This document shows, one piece after another, positions 37,401-45,996 of a DNA stretch of 64,000 nt (within the stretch, counting starts at the first letter, position 1; every line of letters begins with the position of its first letter). The DNA is taken from assembly GCF_023101665.1 (NCBI RefSeq), contig NZ_CP082161.1:620001-684000 (forward strand), read 5' to 3'. The position numbers and the translations under genes were made by a program. This stretch comes from Bradyrhizobium sp. 195 (GTDB lineage Bacteria; Pseudomonadota; Alphaproteobacteria; Rhizobiales; Xanthobacteraceae). The notes under the pieces are model-generated. The model worked only from the letters and a program-made list of their open reading frames with translations, was not told the DNA's origin and did not search any database.

Positions 37401-38801
37401 ATGACGATGAGGCCCGATCCCACCTTCCACGCATCGCCCAAGCTTGCGATGGAGGCGCCCGCGGAGAACTTTGCGTACACGTTGCTGCTCAGTCCGGATT
37501 TCTCAAAGCCGGATGCCCTTGCGGTCATCGACGTCAAGCCGGGATCGCCGACCTACAGTCAGATCGTCCACACCGTGACGATGCCCAACAAGGGCGACGA
37601 GTTTCATCACTTCGGCTGGAATGCCTGCTCCTCCGCCTTGTCGCCGCTTGCGGGACACGCCTTCATCGAGCGACGCTATCTCATCATCCCCGGGCTGCGC
37701 TCGTCGCGGATCTACATCATCGATACCAAGCCCGATCCGACCAAAGCCAAGATCCACAAGATCATCGAGCCAGAGGAAGTCTTCAAGAAGACCGGTTACT
37801 CGCGGCCGCACACGATCCATTGTGGGCCGGACGGCATTTATGTCAGCACGCTGGGTGGCGGCGGCAAGGACGGCACCAACGGGCCTCCAGGCGTCTTCAT
37901 CATGGATTGCGAGACGTTCGAGGTCCTTGGACGATGGGAGATCGACCGCGGTCCGCAGACGCTGCATTATGACTTCTGGTGGAACCTGCCGCGCGATTAC
38001 ATGGTGACGAGCGAATGGGCGTTGCCGCCGCAGTTCGAGAACGGGATCGTCCCGGAAGATCTGCTGTCGAACAAATATGGCCATCGTCTCCACTTCTGGG
38101 ATCTTCGCGCACGTCGCAACGTCCAGACCATCGATCTCGGCGCCAACCATCAGATGGCGCTGGAGGTGCGACCGGCGCACGATCCGGTTCGCGAATACGG
38201 CTTCGTTGGCGTTGTGGTCGACACCACCAACCTCGAAGCATCGATCTGGACGTGGTGGCGCGACGGCGGGAAATTCCATGCGGAGAAGACGGCGACGATC
38301 CCGCCCGAGCCCGCGCCAAAGGAGAAGCTCCCGCCGCTGCTGCAGGGCTTTGGCGCCGTGCCGCCGCTGGTGACCGACATCGACCTGTCGATGGATGACC
38401 GGTTCCTCTATGTCTCGTGCTGGGGCACGGGGGAAATGCGGCAGTACGACGTCAGTGATCCGCGCAAGCCGAAGCTTGCGGGCTCGGTTCACATCGGCGG
38501 CATTGCACGCCGTACGGCGCATCCGAATGGCAAGGCCTTTGCGGCCGGCCCGCAGATGGTCGAGATCAGCCGCGACGGCAGGCGCGTGTACTGGACCAAT
38601 TCGCTCTATTCCACCTGGGACGACCAGTTCTATCCCGACGGAGTTCCGGGCGTCGAGGTCATGGCCAATGTCGGTCGCAACGGCGGCCTCGAGCTCGACA
38701 AGGACTACTTCGTGAGCTTCCCCGACGGATATCGCGCGCACCAGATCAGGCTCGAAGGCGGCGATTGTTCGACAGACTCGTTTTGCTACCCGTCGGTCTA
38801 G
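37401..38801 (+). CDS. SBP56 family methanethiol oxidase/selenium-binding protein
   Basis: 466 residues, beta-propeller. Family segments: DEFHHFGWNACSSAL, the SSRIYIIDTKPDP strand, SRPHTIHCGPDGIYVSTLGG, PLVTDIDLSMDDRFLYVSCWG and GGIARRTAHPNG, which carry the histidines and cysteine expected to hold copper in bacterial methanethiol oxidase. That enzyme converts methanethiol to formaldehyde, hydrogen sulfide and hydrogen peroxide. No cleavable signal peptide is evident, whereas some bacterial MtoX proteins are exported. GGGAGG lies 8 bases before the ATG. The stop overlaps the next gene. Confidence 0.88.
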   Translation: MTMRPDPTFHASPKLAMEAPAENFAYTLLLSPDFSKPDALAVIDVKPGSPTYSQIVHTVTMPNKGDEFHHFGWNACSSALSPLAGHAFIERRYLIIPGLRSSRIYIIDTKPDPTKAKIHKIIEPEEVFKKTGYSRPHTIHCGPDGIYVSTLGGGGKDGTNGPPGVFIMDCETFEVLGRWEIDRGPQTLHYDFWWNLPRDYMVTSEWALPPQFENGIVPEDLLSNKYGHRLHFWDLRARRNVQTIDLGANHQMALEVRPAHDPVREYGFVGVVVDTTNLEASIWTWWRDGGKFHAEKTATIPPEPAPKEKLPPLLQGFGAVPPLVTDIDLSMDDRFLYVSCWGTGEMRQYDVSDPRKPKLAGSVHIGGIARRTAHPNGKAFAAGPQMVEISRDGRRVYWTNSLYSTWDDQFYPDGVPGVEVMANVGRNGGLELDKDYFVSFPDGYRAHQIRLEGGDCSTDSFCYPSV

Positions 38802-39472
38802 ACGGGGGGCACGCGAGCCCGGCGCTTGGCTGGCTCTGGTTCGCTCTTGTTGCGAGCGGTCTCTACCACGGGATCAATCCGGGGATGGGATGGCCGCTCG
38901 CCGTTTCGGCCGGGCTGATGGACAAGAGCCCACGCGCGCTCTTCCGCGCATTGTGGGCACTGTCGGCCGGGCATCTTCTGGCGACGCTTCTCGTGGTGCT
39001 GCCATTCGCATTCCTGCTCGTCCTGGCCGAGTGGCAGCGTTCGATCCAGATCAGTGCGAGCCTTCTCGTCATCGCCTTCGGTGCCTATCGGTTGACCGCG
39101 CGGCGCCATCCCCGCGCGCTGGCACGAATTCCGCCGACGCAATTGGCGCTCTGGTCGTTTGCCGTTGCCATTGCTCACGGCGCCGCATTGATGCTCGTGC
39201 CGATCTATCTCGGGCTTTGCCAGGCCTTGGCCCTCGATCCCGGCCATGGGGCGGCAGAAGCACTAATGAAGGCGAATCTCGGGATGGCGGTGCTGGTGTC
39301 CCTCGTGCACGTGATCGCCATGGTCGGCGCCGGCGGATGTCTGGCGTGGCTGGTCTACCGCCATCTGGGATTGAAGTTCGTTTCGCGAAGCTGGTTCAAT
39401 CTGGATGCGGTTTGGGCGACCAGCCTCGTTCTGGTCGGCGCGGTGGCGCTCGCATTCAATCTTGCGAGCTGA
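38765..39472 (+). CDS. Polytopic membrane protein coupled to SBP56
   Basis: 235 residues with about six membrane helices. Histidines recur at helix ends: GLYHGINPGMGW, LSAGHLLATLL, AIAHGAALMLVP and SLVHVIAMVG, a layout reminiscent of metal-ion permeases such as the HupE or NicO type, although no known family is certain. The start is a TTG at 38765 (or 38783), inside the SBP56 gene by up to 37 bases, so translation is coupled. A role in copper or nickel supply to the oxidase is a guess. Confidence 0.65.
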   Translation: MFDRLVLLPVGLDGGHASPALGWLWFALVASGLYHGINPGMGWPLAVSAGLMDKSPRALFRALWALSAGHLLATLLVVLPFAFLLVLAEWQRSIQISASLLVIAFGAYRLTARRHPRALARIPPTQLALWSFAVAIAHGAALMLVPIYLGLCQALALDPGHGAAEALMKANLGMAVLVSLVHVIAMVGAGGCLAWLVYRHLGLKFVSRSWFNLDAVWATSLVLVGAVALAFNLAS

Positions 39473-39481
39473 CAGCCAATC

Positions 39482-40180
39482 CTACCGCGCCAACGCCCAC
39501 TCACCGATGATGCGGAAGCGAGCCTTGGCATCGTCCTGCTTGAATAGGGCGAGGCGATCGATCGCCAACGTGCCGAGACCAAGCGTCGCAAACCGCGTTC
39601 GCAACATTTCCAGGATTGCTCCACGGCGTTCTGAATCCAGCCGGCCGGTGAGCGTCATGTGGAAGCGGAATTCTTCCATCACGTAAGGGTAGCCCCAGCG
39701 ATCGAGATAGTCGCGCTGCCGCTCGCTCAGCTTCTCGGGTCTCCGCCGTGCACGGTCTTCCGCCGTGAGCGGGGCCCGGAACGAATCGAACTCGCGGACG
39801 CAATCGGCGGCGAGCTCTTGCAGCGCATCGACCGGCTCGGCCGGAATGACGGCAATGAAGCCGCTGATGGCATCGACGACCGGACGGATCGTTGGGATCG
39901 GTCGCGCCTTGCCGGCGAACATCGCGCAGGCGGCCACCAGCTCGGCATCAGTCCTGCCAGGCGCAAGCGTCATCGGCGCCTTCAGCGTGGCATGAAAGCC
40001 GTATTTGCGGGGATCGGCGCTGACGTCGCGCCAATCAGGCGCGACCTCCAACGCCTCGCGCGGAAACGGCAGCTCGTCGCCGGTGTAGGCATCGTAGCCG
40101 AGCAGCTCCGCGCCGAAGCGCGAGAGCGCACTGTCGTGGCCTGCGGCAAAATAGATCGCGTAACGGGGAAGACCTGTCAT
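39482..40180 (-). CDS. DUF1045 phosphonate-locus 2H phosphoesterase-like protein
   Basis: 232 residues. Two HxT motifs (YGFHATLKAPM and FRFHMTLTGRL) are those of the 2H phosphoesterase fold, which opens cyclic phosphates. DUF1045 proteins occur in C-P lyase clusters. No PhnP gene is in this window, so this protein could hydrolyse 5-phosphoribosyl 1,2-cyclic phosphate instead; that is inference. It follows the second phnM by 18 bases on the same strand and ends the leftward unit. Confidence 0.82.
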   Translation of the reverse strand: MTGLPRYAIYFAAGHDSALSRFGAELLGYDAYTGDELPFPREALEVAPDWRDVSADPRKYGFHATLKAPMTLAPGRTDAELVAACAMFAGKARPIPTIRPVVDAISGFIAVIPAEPVDALQELAADCVREFDSFRAPLTAEDRARRRPEKLSERQRDYLDRWGYPYVMEEFRFHMTLTGRLDSERRGAILEMLRTRFATLGLGTLAIDRLALFKQDDAKARFRIIGEWALAR

Positions 40181-40198
40181 TGCCCAAGCATAGCCGGT

Positions 40199-41392
40199 TT
40201 AAGCCGCGACGACAGCCTCGCGCGGCGTCGATGCCGCCGCGAGCAGTCGGGTCGCATCGGTGAGATGGACAAGCTTGCCGCCCGCGATCACCGCAATCAG
40301 TCGCGGCCTCAGCTTCACGCTGTCGTCGACCAGCAGAATGTCGGCGCGGCGACCTTCGGCAAGCACGCCGCGATCGGCAAGGCCGGTTGCGCGCGCAGGG
40401 CCGGCGGAGACCAGATTCCAGGCTTCCGTCAGCGGCAGCACGCCATCGGCGGCGAGGCGGAACGCGGCGAGCAGCTGAGCGGGGTAATAATAGTCCGACG
40501 CCAGCACCGAGCAGAGCCCCTTGGCGATCATGTCGGAGGCCTTGGTCCAGCCGGTGTGGCTGCCGCCGCGTACGACGTTCGGCGCGCCGTAGACGATGGC
40601 ATCGCCATGGCTTGCCGCCGCCCGCGCCGTCTCCTCGTTGACCGGAAACTCCGCGATCTCAGCGCCGAGCGCGCGAAACTCCCCGCGCATCGCCGGTGTC
40701 GCATCGTCGTGCGAGAGCATCCGCACTTCGGCCGCACGGGCCGCCGCGGCCAGTCGCGCCACCGAAGCCGGCACCTCGTCGGCGCGCGAGACCACGCGTT
40801 CGACCAGCCGGTCGAATTCCTCGCTGGACAGGCCAGTGCGCTCAACCATGCGGCTGCGCTTCCGCGGCTTGGCCATGTCGGCAACGGTGCCGTCCATATG
40901 GTCGTTGAAGGCGAACAGGTCGACGCGGCCCTCAGCGAGCCATTGGATGATCTCGGCCTCGGCGTCGAGATTGTAGGTCTCGTGCCGCAGATGGAAGCGG
41001 GTGTCGGCGGCGAATTGCGGACGCTGCCGCTCGATGGCCTCCATCAGCCCGCGCGCGTTGTCGGCGCTGCGCAGGCCCGGCTCCCACGAACAGGTCGTGG
41101 CGTGAAACACGGTGGTGATGCCGTTGCTGATCGCCTGGCGGTCGCTGTCGGCGAGCGCGACATCGATCGGAAAGTCGACGCCGGCGCGCGGCATCATCTG
41201 CCGCTCGAAGGCATCGCCGTGAAGATCGACGATGCCGGGCAGCACCAGCAGGTTGCGCGCATCGATCGCCAGCCGCGCCCGGCCGCGAGAGGCGTCCATG
41301 GCGGCGATGTCCTGTCCGGACACCGCCAATGAGGTTTCGACGAGTTCGGCGCCGATCAGGGCCCGGCCGCCTTCAAGGAAAATGTCTGTCAC
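40199..41392 (-). CDS. phnM: PhnM-like amidohydrolase, divergent paralogue
   Basis: 397 residues, amidohydrolase fold. [14 protein letters not shown] holds the first metal site, HLRHETYN the next, SHDDATP the metal histidine and aspartate, and [13 protein letters not shown] plus [10 protein letters not shown] are PhnM signatures. Compared with the other phnM (51425-52579) it has HGDAFERQ instead of HTDHLEAH and FNDHMDGT instead of MDHTPGQRQF, so the pocket differs. Typical PhnM removes pyrophosphate from ribosyl alkylphosphonate triphosphate. It overlaps the transferase gene by 4 bases. Confidence 0.85.
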   Translation of the reverse strand: MTDIFLEGGRALIGAELVETSLAVSGQDIAAMDASRGRARLAIDARNLLVLPGIVDLHGDAFERQMMPRAGVDFPIDVALADSDRQAISNGITTVFHATTCSWEPGLRSADNARGLMEAIERQRPQFAADTRFHLRHETYNLDAEAEIIQWLAEGRVDLFAFNDHMDGTVADMAKPRKRSRMVERTGLSSEEFDRLVERVVSRADEVPASVARLAAAARAAEVRMLSHDDATPAMRGEFRALGAEIAEFPVNEETARAAASHGDAIVYGAPNVVRGGSHTGWTKASDMIAKGLCSVLASDYYYPAQLLAAFRLAADGVLPLTEAWNLVSAGPARATGLADRGVLAEGRRADILLVDDSVKLRPRLIAVIAGGKLVHLTDATRLLAAASTPREAVVAA

Positions 41393-42084
41393 GCGACCGC
41401 GCTTCGTTTGCTGGCAAGGGAACTGGCAAGGGAACCGGCATGAGAATTGGTGAGAGATCTCGTCCGTGCTTCGTATGTCGCGAGGAAATCTTCAATCCCG
41501 AGTTTGCGGAAATCCGGCAGGGCTTCACGCAACTTGTCGTGATCCCAATCCCACCACGCCAGCCGCGCAAGCCGTCCGGCGATTTCTTCCGAAAACCGCC
41601 GCCGCACGATGCGGGCCGGATTGCCGGCGACGATGGTGTAGGCCGGCACGTCCTTGGTGACGATGGCACCGGCCGCGATCACCGCGCCGGTGCCGATGTT
41701 GCGGCCCGGCAGCACGATCGCGCCGTGGCCGATCCAGACGTCGTGGCCGATGTGGACGTGATGCTGGCGCCGCCAGTCGAAGAACTCGGCATCGTCGCTC
41801 TCGCCTTCGAAATAGGCGCTGGAGCGATAGGTGAAATGCGCCTGCGTCGCGCGATGCATCGGATGGTTGCCGGGATTGATCCGCGACATCGCCGCGATCG
41901 AGCAGAACTTTCCGATGGTGGTGTAGGTGATCTGGGCGTCATTCACGACGTAGGAGTAGTCGCCCATCGCCACGTCATGCAGGATCGTGCGCGCGCCGAC
42001 CTCGGTATAGGCGCCGAGCCTGGTCTCATGCAGCTTGGCCGAGGGATCGATGGTCGGCTGGACCGAAAGAGCTTTGGCGGCCAT
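41389..42084 (-). CDS. Phosphonate-locus hexapeptide-repeat acetyltransferase
   Basis: 231 residues with left-handed beta-helix repeats ([51 protein letters not shown]) and the xenobiotic-acetyltransferase closing segment [16 protein letters not shown]. It matches the hexapeptide transferases named for phosphonate loci, probably acetylating an aminoalkylphosphonate as PhnO does in enteric bacteria. ATG at 42084 begins the leftward unit. A three-half-site Pho-box array lies 47 bases upstream. Confidence 0.85.
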   Translation of the reverse strand: MAAKALSVQPTIDPSAKLHETRLGAYTEVGARTILHDVAMGDYSYVVNDAQITYTTIGKFCSIAAMSRINPGNHPMHRATQAHFTYRSSAYFEGESDDAEFFDWRRQHHVHIGHDVWIGHGAIVLPGRNIGTGAVIAAGAIVTKDVPAYTIVAGNPARIVRRRFSEEIAGRLARLAWWDWDHDKLREALPDFRKLGIEDFLATYEARTRSLTNSHAGSLASSLASKRSAVA

Positions 42085-42130
42085 GGTGAATCCGGACTGC
42101 GAGGGCGGGCATTCCTCTTCGAGCGACTTG

Positions 42131-42159
42131 ATGACGACATCATGACGCCGCGATGACAG
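42131..42159 (-). promoter_or_regulatory. Pho box array, leftward transferase-phnM-DUF1045 unit
   Basis: On the minus strand: CTGTCAT (42159-42153), CGCG, GCGTCAT (42148-42142), GATG, TCGTCAT (42137-42131). Each half-site is 7 bp with 4-bp spacing, the PhoB arrangement; the first matches the CTGTCAT consensus fully and the other two at 5 of 7. Confidence 0.75.
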
Positions 42160-42185
42160 GGGATGAGCTGTGTAGGATCGCCGCA

Positions 42186-42214
42186 CTGCGACGCCCGTGT
42201 CACACAAGTGTTAA
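42186..42214 (+). promoter_or_regulatory. Pho box array, phnCDE promoter
   Basis: CTGCGAC (42186-42192), GCCC, GTGTCAC (42197-42203), ACAA, GTGTTAA (42208-42214). Again three half-sites at 11-bp period, weaker than the leftward array (4, 5 and 4 of 7 consensus matches), 43 bases before phnC. Confidence 0.5.
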
Positions 42215-42231
42215 GCGCCGGCGTTAGCGGT

Positions 42232-42254
42232 GGGCTCCAGCTAATCTGGAGCCC
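42232..42254 (+). promoter_or_regulatory. Hairpin sequestering the phnC ribosome binding site
   Basis: GGGCTCCAG (42232-42240), loop CTAAT, CTGGAGCCC (42246-42254), a perfect 9-bp stem ending 3 bases before the phnC ATG. The only plausible Shine-Dalgarno, GGAG at 42248-42251, is inside the 3' arm. The structure should repress translation unless opened. Confidence 0.75.
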
Positions 42255-42257
42255 TGC

Positions 42258-43067
42258 ATGCTGGTGGTGGATGGTCTGACGTGTCGCTTCGGCGCAAAAG
42301 CCGCGGTGGACGACGCCTCGTTTCAAGTTTCCCCCGGCGGGTTCGTCGGAGTGATCGGGCGGTCCGGCGCCGGCAAGTCGACGCTGCTGCGGAGCATCAA
42401 CCGCCTGGTGACGCCGACTGATGGGCGCATCCTGTTCGACGGCATCGACGTCACCGCACTGCGCGGCAAGGAGCTGCGGCAGTGGCGGGCGCGTTCGGCG
42501 ATGATCTTCCAGCAGTTCAACCTGGTCGGCCGGCTCGATGTCCTCACCAACGTCCTGATGGGACGGCTTGCGACGATGCCGGCCTGGCGCTCGCTGTCGC
42601 AAGCGTGGCCGGAGCAGGACAAGGCGCTGGCGATGTCCGCACTCGAACAGTTCGACATCGCATCGCTCGCCGCCCAGCGCGCCGACCAGCTCTCCGGCGG
42701 CCAGCAGCAGCGCGTGGCGATCGCGCGTGCGCTGGTGCAGCAGCCCGACATCATCCTTGCCGACGAGCCGATCGCATCGCTCGATCCGCGCAACACGAAG
42801 ATCGTGATGGATGCGCTGCTGCGCATCAACAAGCATTTCGGCATCACCGTGCTCTGCAACCTGCATTCGCTCGATCTGGCGCGCAGCTATTGCGATCGCC
42901 TGATCGGCATGGCGCAGGGTCGCGTGGTGTTCGACGGGGCACCGTCCGCGCTGACCGATCACGTCGCGCGCGAACTCTACGATCTCGAAGCCGCCGATGT
43001 CATGGGCGGCATGCCTGTCCCGGCGCCCGCGGGCGTCCCCGCGCTCGGAACGGCCGCGGCCGCCTGA
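42258..43067 (+). CDS. phnC: Phosphonate ABC transporter, ATP-binding protein
   Basis: 269 residues. Walker [11 protein letters not shown]-loop FQQFNLV, signature LSGGQQQR, Walker [13 protein letters not shown] and the switch histidine [10 protein letters not shown] are all intact. The [20 protein letters not shown] segment is typical of PhnC. It energises uptake of phosphonates or phosphate esters with PhnD and the two PhnE permeases that follow. The C-terminal 20 residues are Ala/Pro-rich. Translation is probably limited by the hairpin in front of the ATG. Confidence 0.95.
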   Translation: MLVVDGLTCRFGAKAAVDDASFQVSPGGFVGVIGRSGAGKSTLLRSINRLVTPTDGRILFDGIDVTALRGKELRQWRARSAMIFQQFNLVGRLDVLTNVLMGRLATMPAWRSLSQAWPEQDKALAMSALEQFDIASLAAQRADQLSGGQQQRVAIARALVQQPDIILADEPIASLDPRNTKIVMDALLRINKHFGITVLCNLHSLDLARSYCDRLIGMAQGRVVFDGAPSALTDHVARELYDLEAADVMGGMPVPAPAGVPALGTAAAA

Positions 43068-43129
43068 GCGACGTCTGTTTCTTTTGCAAGTCTTTGCGTC
43101 AACCGACCCAAACCGATGAAGAGGGTATC

Positions 43130-44065
43130 ATGATCACTCGCAGATTAATCCTTGCCGGCGCCGCCGCGCTCGCGCTCACGGCCTCCGCCTCCGCTGACGA
43201 CTGGAAGGCCAAATATCCCGAGCTGACCTTTGCGGTCGTCCCGGCCGAGAACGCCTCCGGCGTCACCGAGCGCTGGGCGCCGTTCGTGAGCTATCTCTCC
43301 AAGGAACTGGGCGTGAAGGTCACGCTGCGCATCGCCAATGACTACGCCGCGGTCATCGAAGGCCAGCGCGCCGGCAACATCCACGTCGCCAGCTACGGCT
43401 CGGCCTCGTTCGCCCGCGCCCGCCTGACCGGCGTCAAGACCGACGCCTTCGCCAACGACATCAACGCCGACGGCTCGACCGGCTACTATTCGGTATTCTT
43501 CGTAAAGGCGAGCAGCGCCTACAAGAAGATCGATGATCTCAAGGGCAAGAATCTCGGCCTGGTCGATCCGAACTCGACCTCCGGCAACAACGTGCCGCGC
43601 TTCGAGCTGGACAAGATGGGCATCCACGATGCCGACACTTATTTCAGCAAGGTCGTCTTCACCGGCAGCCACGAGAACGCGATGCTGGCGCTGTCGCAGG
43701 GCACGGTCGACGTCGCCGCCAACCAGTGGACCAGCGACGACGATTCCACGCTGGCGCAGATGCTGACCAAGGGCATGCTGAAGAATGCCGACGGCTCGGC
43801 GATGAAGAAGGACGATTTCCGCATCATCCACAAGTCGGCGCCGATCATCAACGGACCCTATGCCTACAATTCGGAGCTGCCGGAAGACGCCAAGGCCGCC
43901 ATCGCGAAAGCATTCTTCGACGCGCCGGCCAAGGACAAGGCCGCGTTCGACCGTCTTTCCGACGGCCAGAAGAAGGGCTTTCATCCCGCCACCACCAAGG
44001 ATTGGGATGGCACGATCGAGCTGATCAAGTTCGTCGACGCGCTGCGTAAAAAGAAGGCGTCCTAA
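43130..44065 (+). CDS. phnD: Phosphonate-binding periplasmic protein
   Basis: 311 residues. The signal peptide (RRLILAGAAALALTASASAD) is followed by the PhnD binding fold: LTFAVVPAENASGVTERW, VASYGSASFARARLTGV, LGLVDPNSTSGNNVP and FTGSHENAMLALSQG, which hold the serine/threonine residues that grip the phosphonate. GAGGG precedes the ATG. A terminator-like hairpin follows at 44086-44116, which would raise its output above that of the permeases. Confidence 0.95.
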   Translation: MITRRLILAGAAALALTASASADDWKAKYPELTFAVVPAENASGVTERWAPFVSYLSKELGVKVTLRIANDYAAVIEGQRAGNIHVASYGSASFARARLTGVKTDAFANDINADGSTGYYSVFFVKASSAYKKIDDLKGKNLGLVDPNSTSGNNVPRFELDKMGIHDADTYFSKVVFTGSHENAMLALSQGTVDVAANQWTSDDDSTLAQMLTKGMLKNADGSAMKKDDFRIIHKSAPIINGPYAYNSELPEDAKAAIAKAFFDAPAKDKAAFDRLSDGQKKGFHPATTKDWDGTIELIKFVDALRKKKAS

Positions 44066-44085
44066 CTATCGGGACGATGCCACTG

Positions 44086-44116
44086 GAGCCGGGTCCATCG
44101 ACCCGGCTCTTTCTTT
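44086..44116 (+). terminator. Hairpin with T-rich tail between phnD and phnE1
   Basis: GAGCCGGGTC (44086-44095), loop CATC, GACCCGGCTC (44100-44109), then TTTCTTT (44110-44116). A perfect 10-bp GC-rich stem with a slightly interrupted T-tract; probably partial termination or 3'-end protection inside the phnCDE transcript. Confidence 0.75.
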
Positions 44117-44138
44117 GACGGGACTTAATCTCAGGCCG

Positions 44139-45023
44139 ATGACGACAGCGGTTTCGATCCTTCCCGAGCAGCAGCTCGCCGTGCTCAACGCCGCCTATCG
44201 CCGGGCGGTCGGGCGCAGGCGGCTCCGCCTGCTGTCGGGGATCGTGATCTTCGCCGCGGCGTTGCTGCTCGCCGCGATCGGCGCCGAAGTGAATCTGCGC
44301 ACGCTCTTCACCTATTTCGGCAACTTCATCAGCTATTTCGACCGCATCCTCACGCTCGACAACGGCCAACGCGTCTGGACCGATGTCGGCGAGTGGCTGT
44401 GGGGCTGGCGCAAATGGCTGAAGATGCTGGGCGAGACCCTGCTGATCTCCTATGTTGGCACGCTGATCGGTGCGACCTTGGCATTCTGCCTCAACTTCTT
44501 CGCGGCCGAAAACACCTCGCCTGCACCCTGGCTGCGCTTCACGGTGCGGCGCCTGCTCGAATTCGCCCGCACCGTTCCGGGCATCGTCTTCGCGCTGATC
44601 TTCGTGATCGCCTTCGGTCTGGGACCGATGGCGGGCGTGCTCGCGATCGCCATCCACTCCACCGGCGCGCTCGGCAAGCTGTTCTCGGAGATCGTCGAGA
44701 ACGCCGACATGAAGCCTGTCGAGGGCATCCGCTCGACCGGCGCGAGCTGGCTGTCCTGCATGCGCTTTGCCGTGGTACCGCAGGTGACGGCGGGCTATGC
44801 CAGCTACGCGCTGCTGCGCTTCGAGATCAACGTCCGCGAAGCCTCCGTGATGGGCTTCGTCGGCGCCGGCGGCATCGGCCAGGAGCTCGTGGTCGCCATC
44901 CGCAAGTTCTACTATTCGGACGTCAGCGCGATCCTGCTCACCATCATCATCACCGTCTTCATCATCGACATCACCACCGGCTGGCTGCGCGGCCGCCTGT
45001 TCGGCGGGGAGGCGCGCACGTGA
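44139..45023 (+). CDS. phnE: Phosphonate ABC transporter permease 1
   Basis: 294 residues, about six membrane helices. The PhnE family segments LGETLLISYVGTLIGATLAF, LEFARTVPGIVFALIFVIAF and the cytoplasmic EAA-type loop EGIRSTGASWLSCMRFAVVP are clear, and GFVGAGGIGQELVVAI follows. It pairs with the next PhnE to form the channel. ATG at 44139 has only a weak CAGG upstream. Its stop codon overlaps the next start by 4 bases (GTGA). Confidence 0.93.
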   Translation: MTTAVSILPEQQLAVLNAAYRRAVGRRRLRLLSGIVIFAAALLLAAIGAEVNLRTLFTYFGNFISYFDRILTLDNGQRVWTDVGEWLWGWRKWLKMLGETLLISYVGTLIGATLAFCLNFFAAENTSPAPWLRFTVRRLLEFARTVPGIVFALIFVIAFGLGPMAGVLAIAIHSTGALGKLFSEIVENADMKPVEGIRSTGASWLSCMRFAVVPQVTAGYASYALLRFEINVREASVMGFVGAGGIGQELVVAIRKFYYSDVSAILLTIIITVFIIDITTGWLRGRLFGGEART

Positions 45024-45868
45024 CGAGGCCGCACGAGGTCGATACGCGAGAGCTTCGGGCGCGCTACCCCGACGTGTTCGACCGGCCCGCCTCGGCGCGC
45101 CTCGCCATGCCGGCGATGATCGTCGCGGCGTTCGCGATCCTCATTTACGGCCTCGTCGATCTCGACTTTTCGCCGTCGCGATTCATCGCAGGTCTCAGCC
45201 AGCTCGGCTGGATCAGCATGATGATGATCCCGCCCGATCCCGGCTCCTCGCTGCCGATCTACCTGAAGGCGCTCGGCGAGACTCTCTCGATCGCGCTGCT
45301 CGGCACGACGCTGGCTGCGGTGTTCGCACTTCCGGTCAGCCTGCTCGCCGCGCGCAACGTGGTGCCGTCGAAGCTCCTGCGCTTTCCGGTTCGCCGCGTC
45401 CTGGATTCGATCCGCGGCGTCGACACGCTGATCTGGGCGCTGGTGTGGATCAACGTCGTCGGGCTGGGGCCGTTCGCCGGCGTGCTCGCCATCGCGGTGT
45501 CGGATTTCGGCGCCTTTGGAAAACTGTTCTCGGAGGCGATCGAGGGCGCCGACCAGAAGCAGGTCGAAGGCATCCGCGCCTCCGGCGGCAGCCCACTGCA
45601 CGAGATCCGCTTCGGCCTGTTGCCGCAGGTCCTGCCCGTGATCGCGGGCCAGGTGCTCTATTTCATCGAATCCAACACGCGCTCGGCCACCATCATCGGC
45701 ATCGTCGGCGCCGGCGGCATCGGCCTCCAGCTTGCCGAGCAGATCCGCGTGCTGGAATGGCAGAAGGTGTCGTTCCTGATCCTGATGATCCTGGTCGCGG
45801 TCGCCGCGATCGATTTCATCTCCGGCAAGCTGCGGTTTGCGATTATTGGAAGGCGTGCTGTCGCCTGA
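45020..45868 (+). CDS. phnE: Phosphonate ABC transporter permease 2
   Basis: 282 residues from a GTG overlapping the upstream stop. Six membrane helices, with LGETLSIALLGTTLAAVFAL, LDSIRGVDTLIWALVWI, the coupling loop EGIRASGGSPLHEIRFGLLP and GIVGAGGIGLQLAEQI. It is clearly a diverged duplicate of the preceding permease, as in many PhnC-D-E-E systems. A palindromic repeat beginning 11 bases after the stop may end the transcript. Confidence 0.93.
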   Translation: MTRPHEVDTRELRARYPDVFDRPASARLAMPAMIVAAFAILIYGLVDLDFSPSRFIAGLSQLGWISMMMIPPDPGSSLPIYLKALGETLSIALLGTTLAAVFALPVSLLAARNVVPSKLLRFPVRRVLDSIRGVDTLIWALVWINVVGLGPFAGVLAIAVSDFGAFGKLFSEAIEGADQKQVEGIRASGGSPLHEIRFGLLPQVLPVIAGQVLYFIESNTRSATIIGIVGAGGIGLQLAEQIRVLEWQKVSFLILMILVAVAAIDFISGKLRFAIIGRRAVA

Positions 45869-45878
45869 CCAGCGGTGC

Positions 45879-45969
45879 CGTAGGGTGGGCAAAGCGAAGC
45901 GTGCCCACCACCTTTAACGATTGAGAGAGATCGTGGGCACGGCGCAAGTGCGCCTTCGCCCACCCTACG
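45879..45969. repeat. Palindromic repeat (CGTAGGGTGGGC type)
   Basis: CGTAGGGTGGGC (45879-45890) and GCCCACCCTACG (45958-45969) form perfect 12-bp arms, with GTGCCCACC / GTGGGCAC nested. It lies between the convergent ends of phnE2 and phnF and may serve both as a transcript end. Confidence 0.75.
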
Positions 45970-45996
45970 AGTCCGGGCTCGCCGGAAAGAGCGCCG

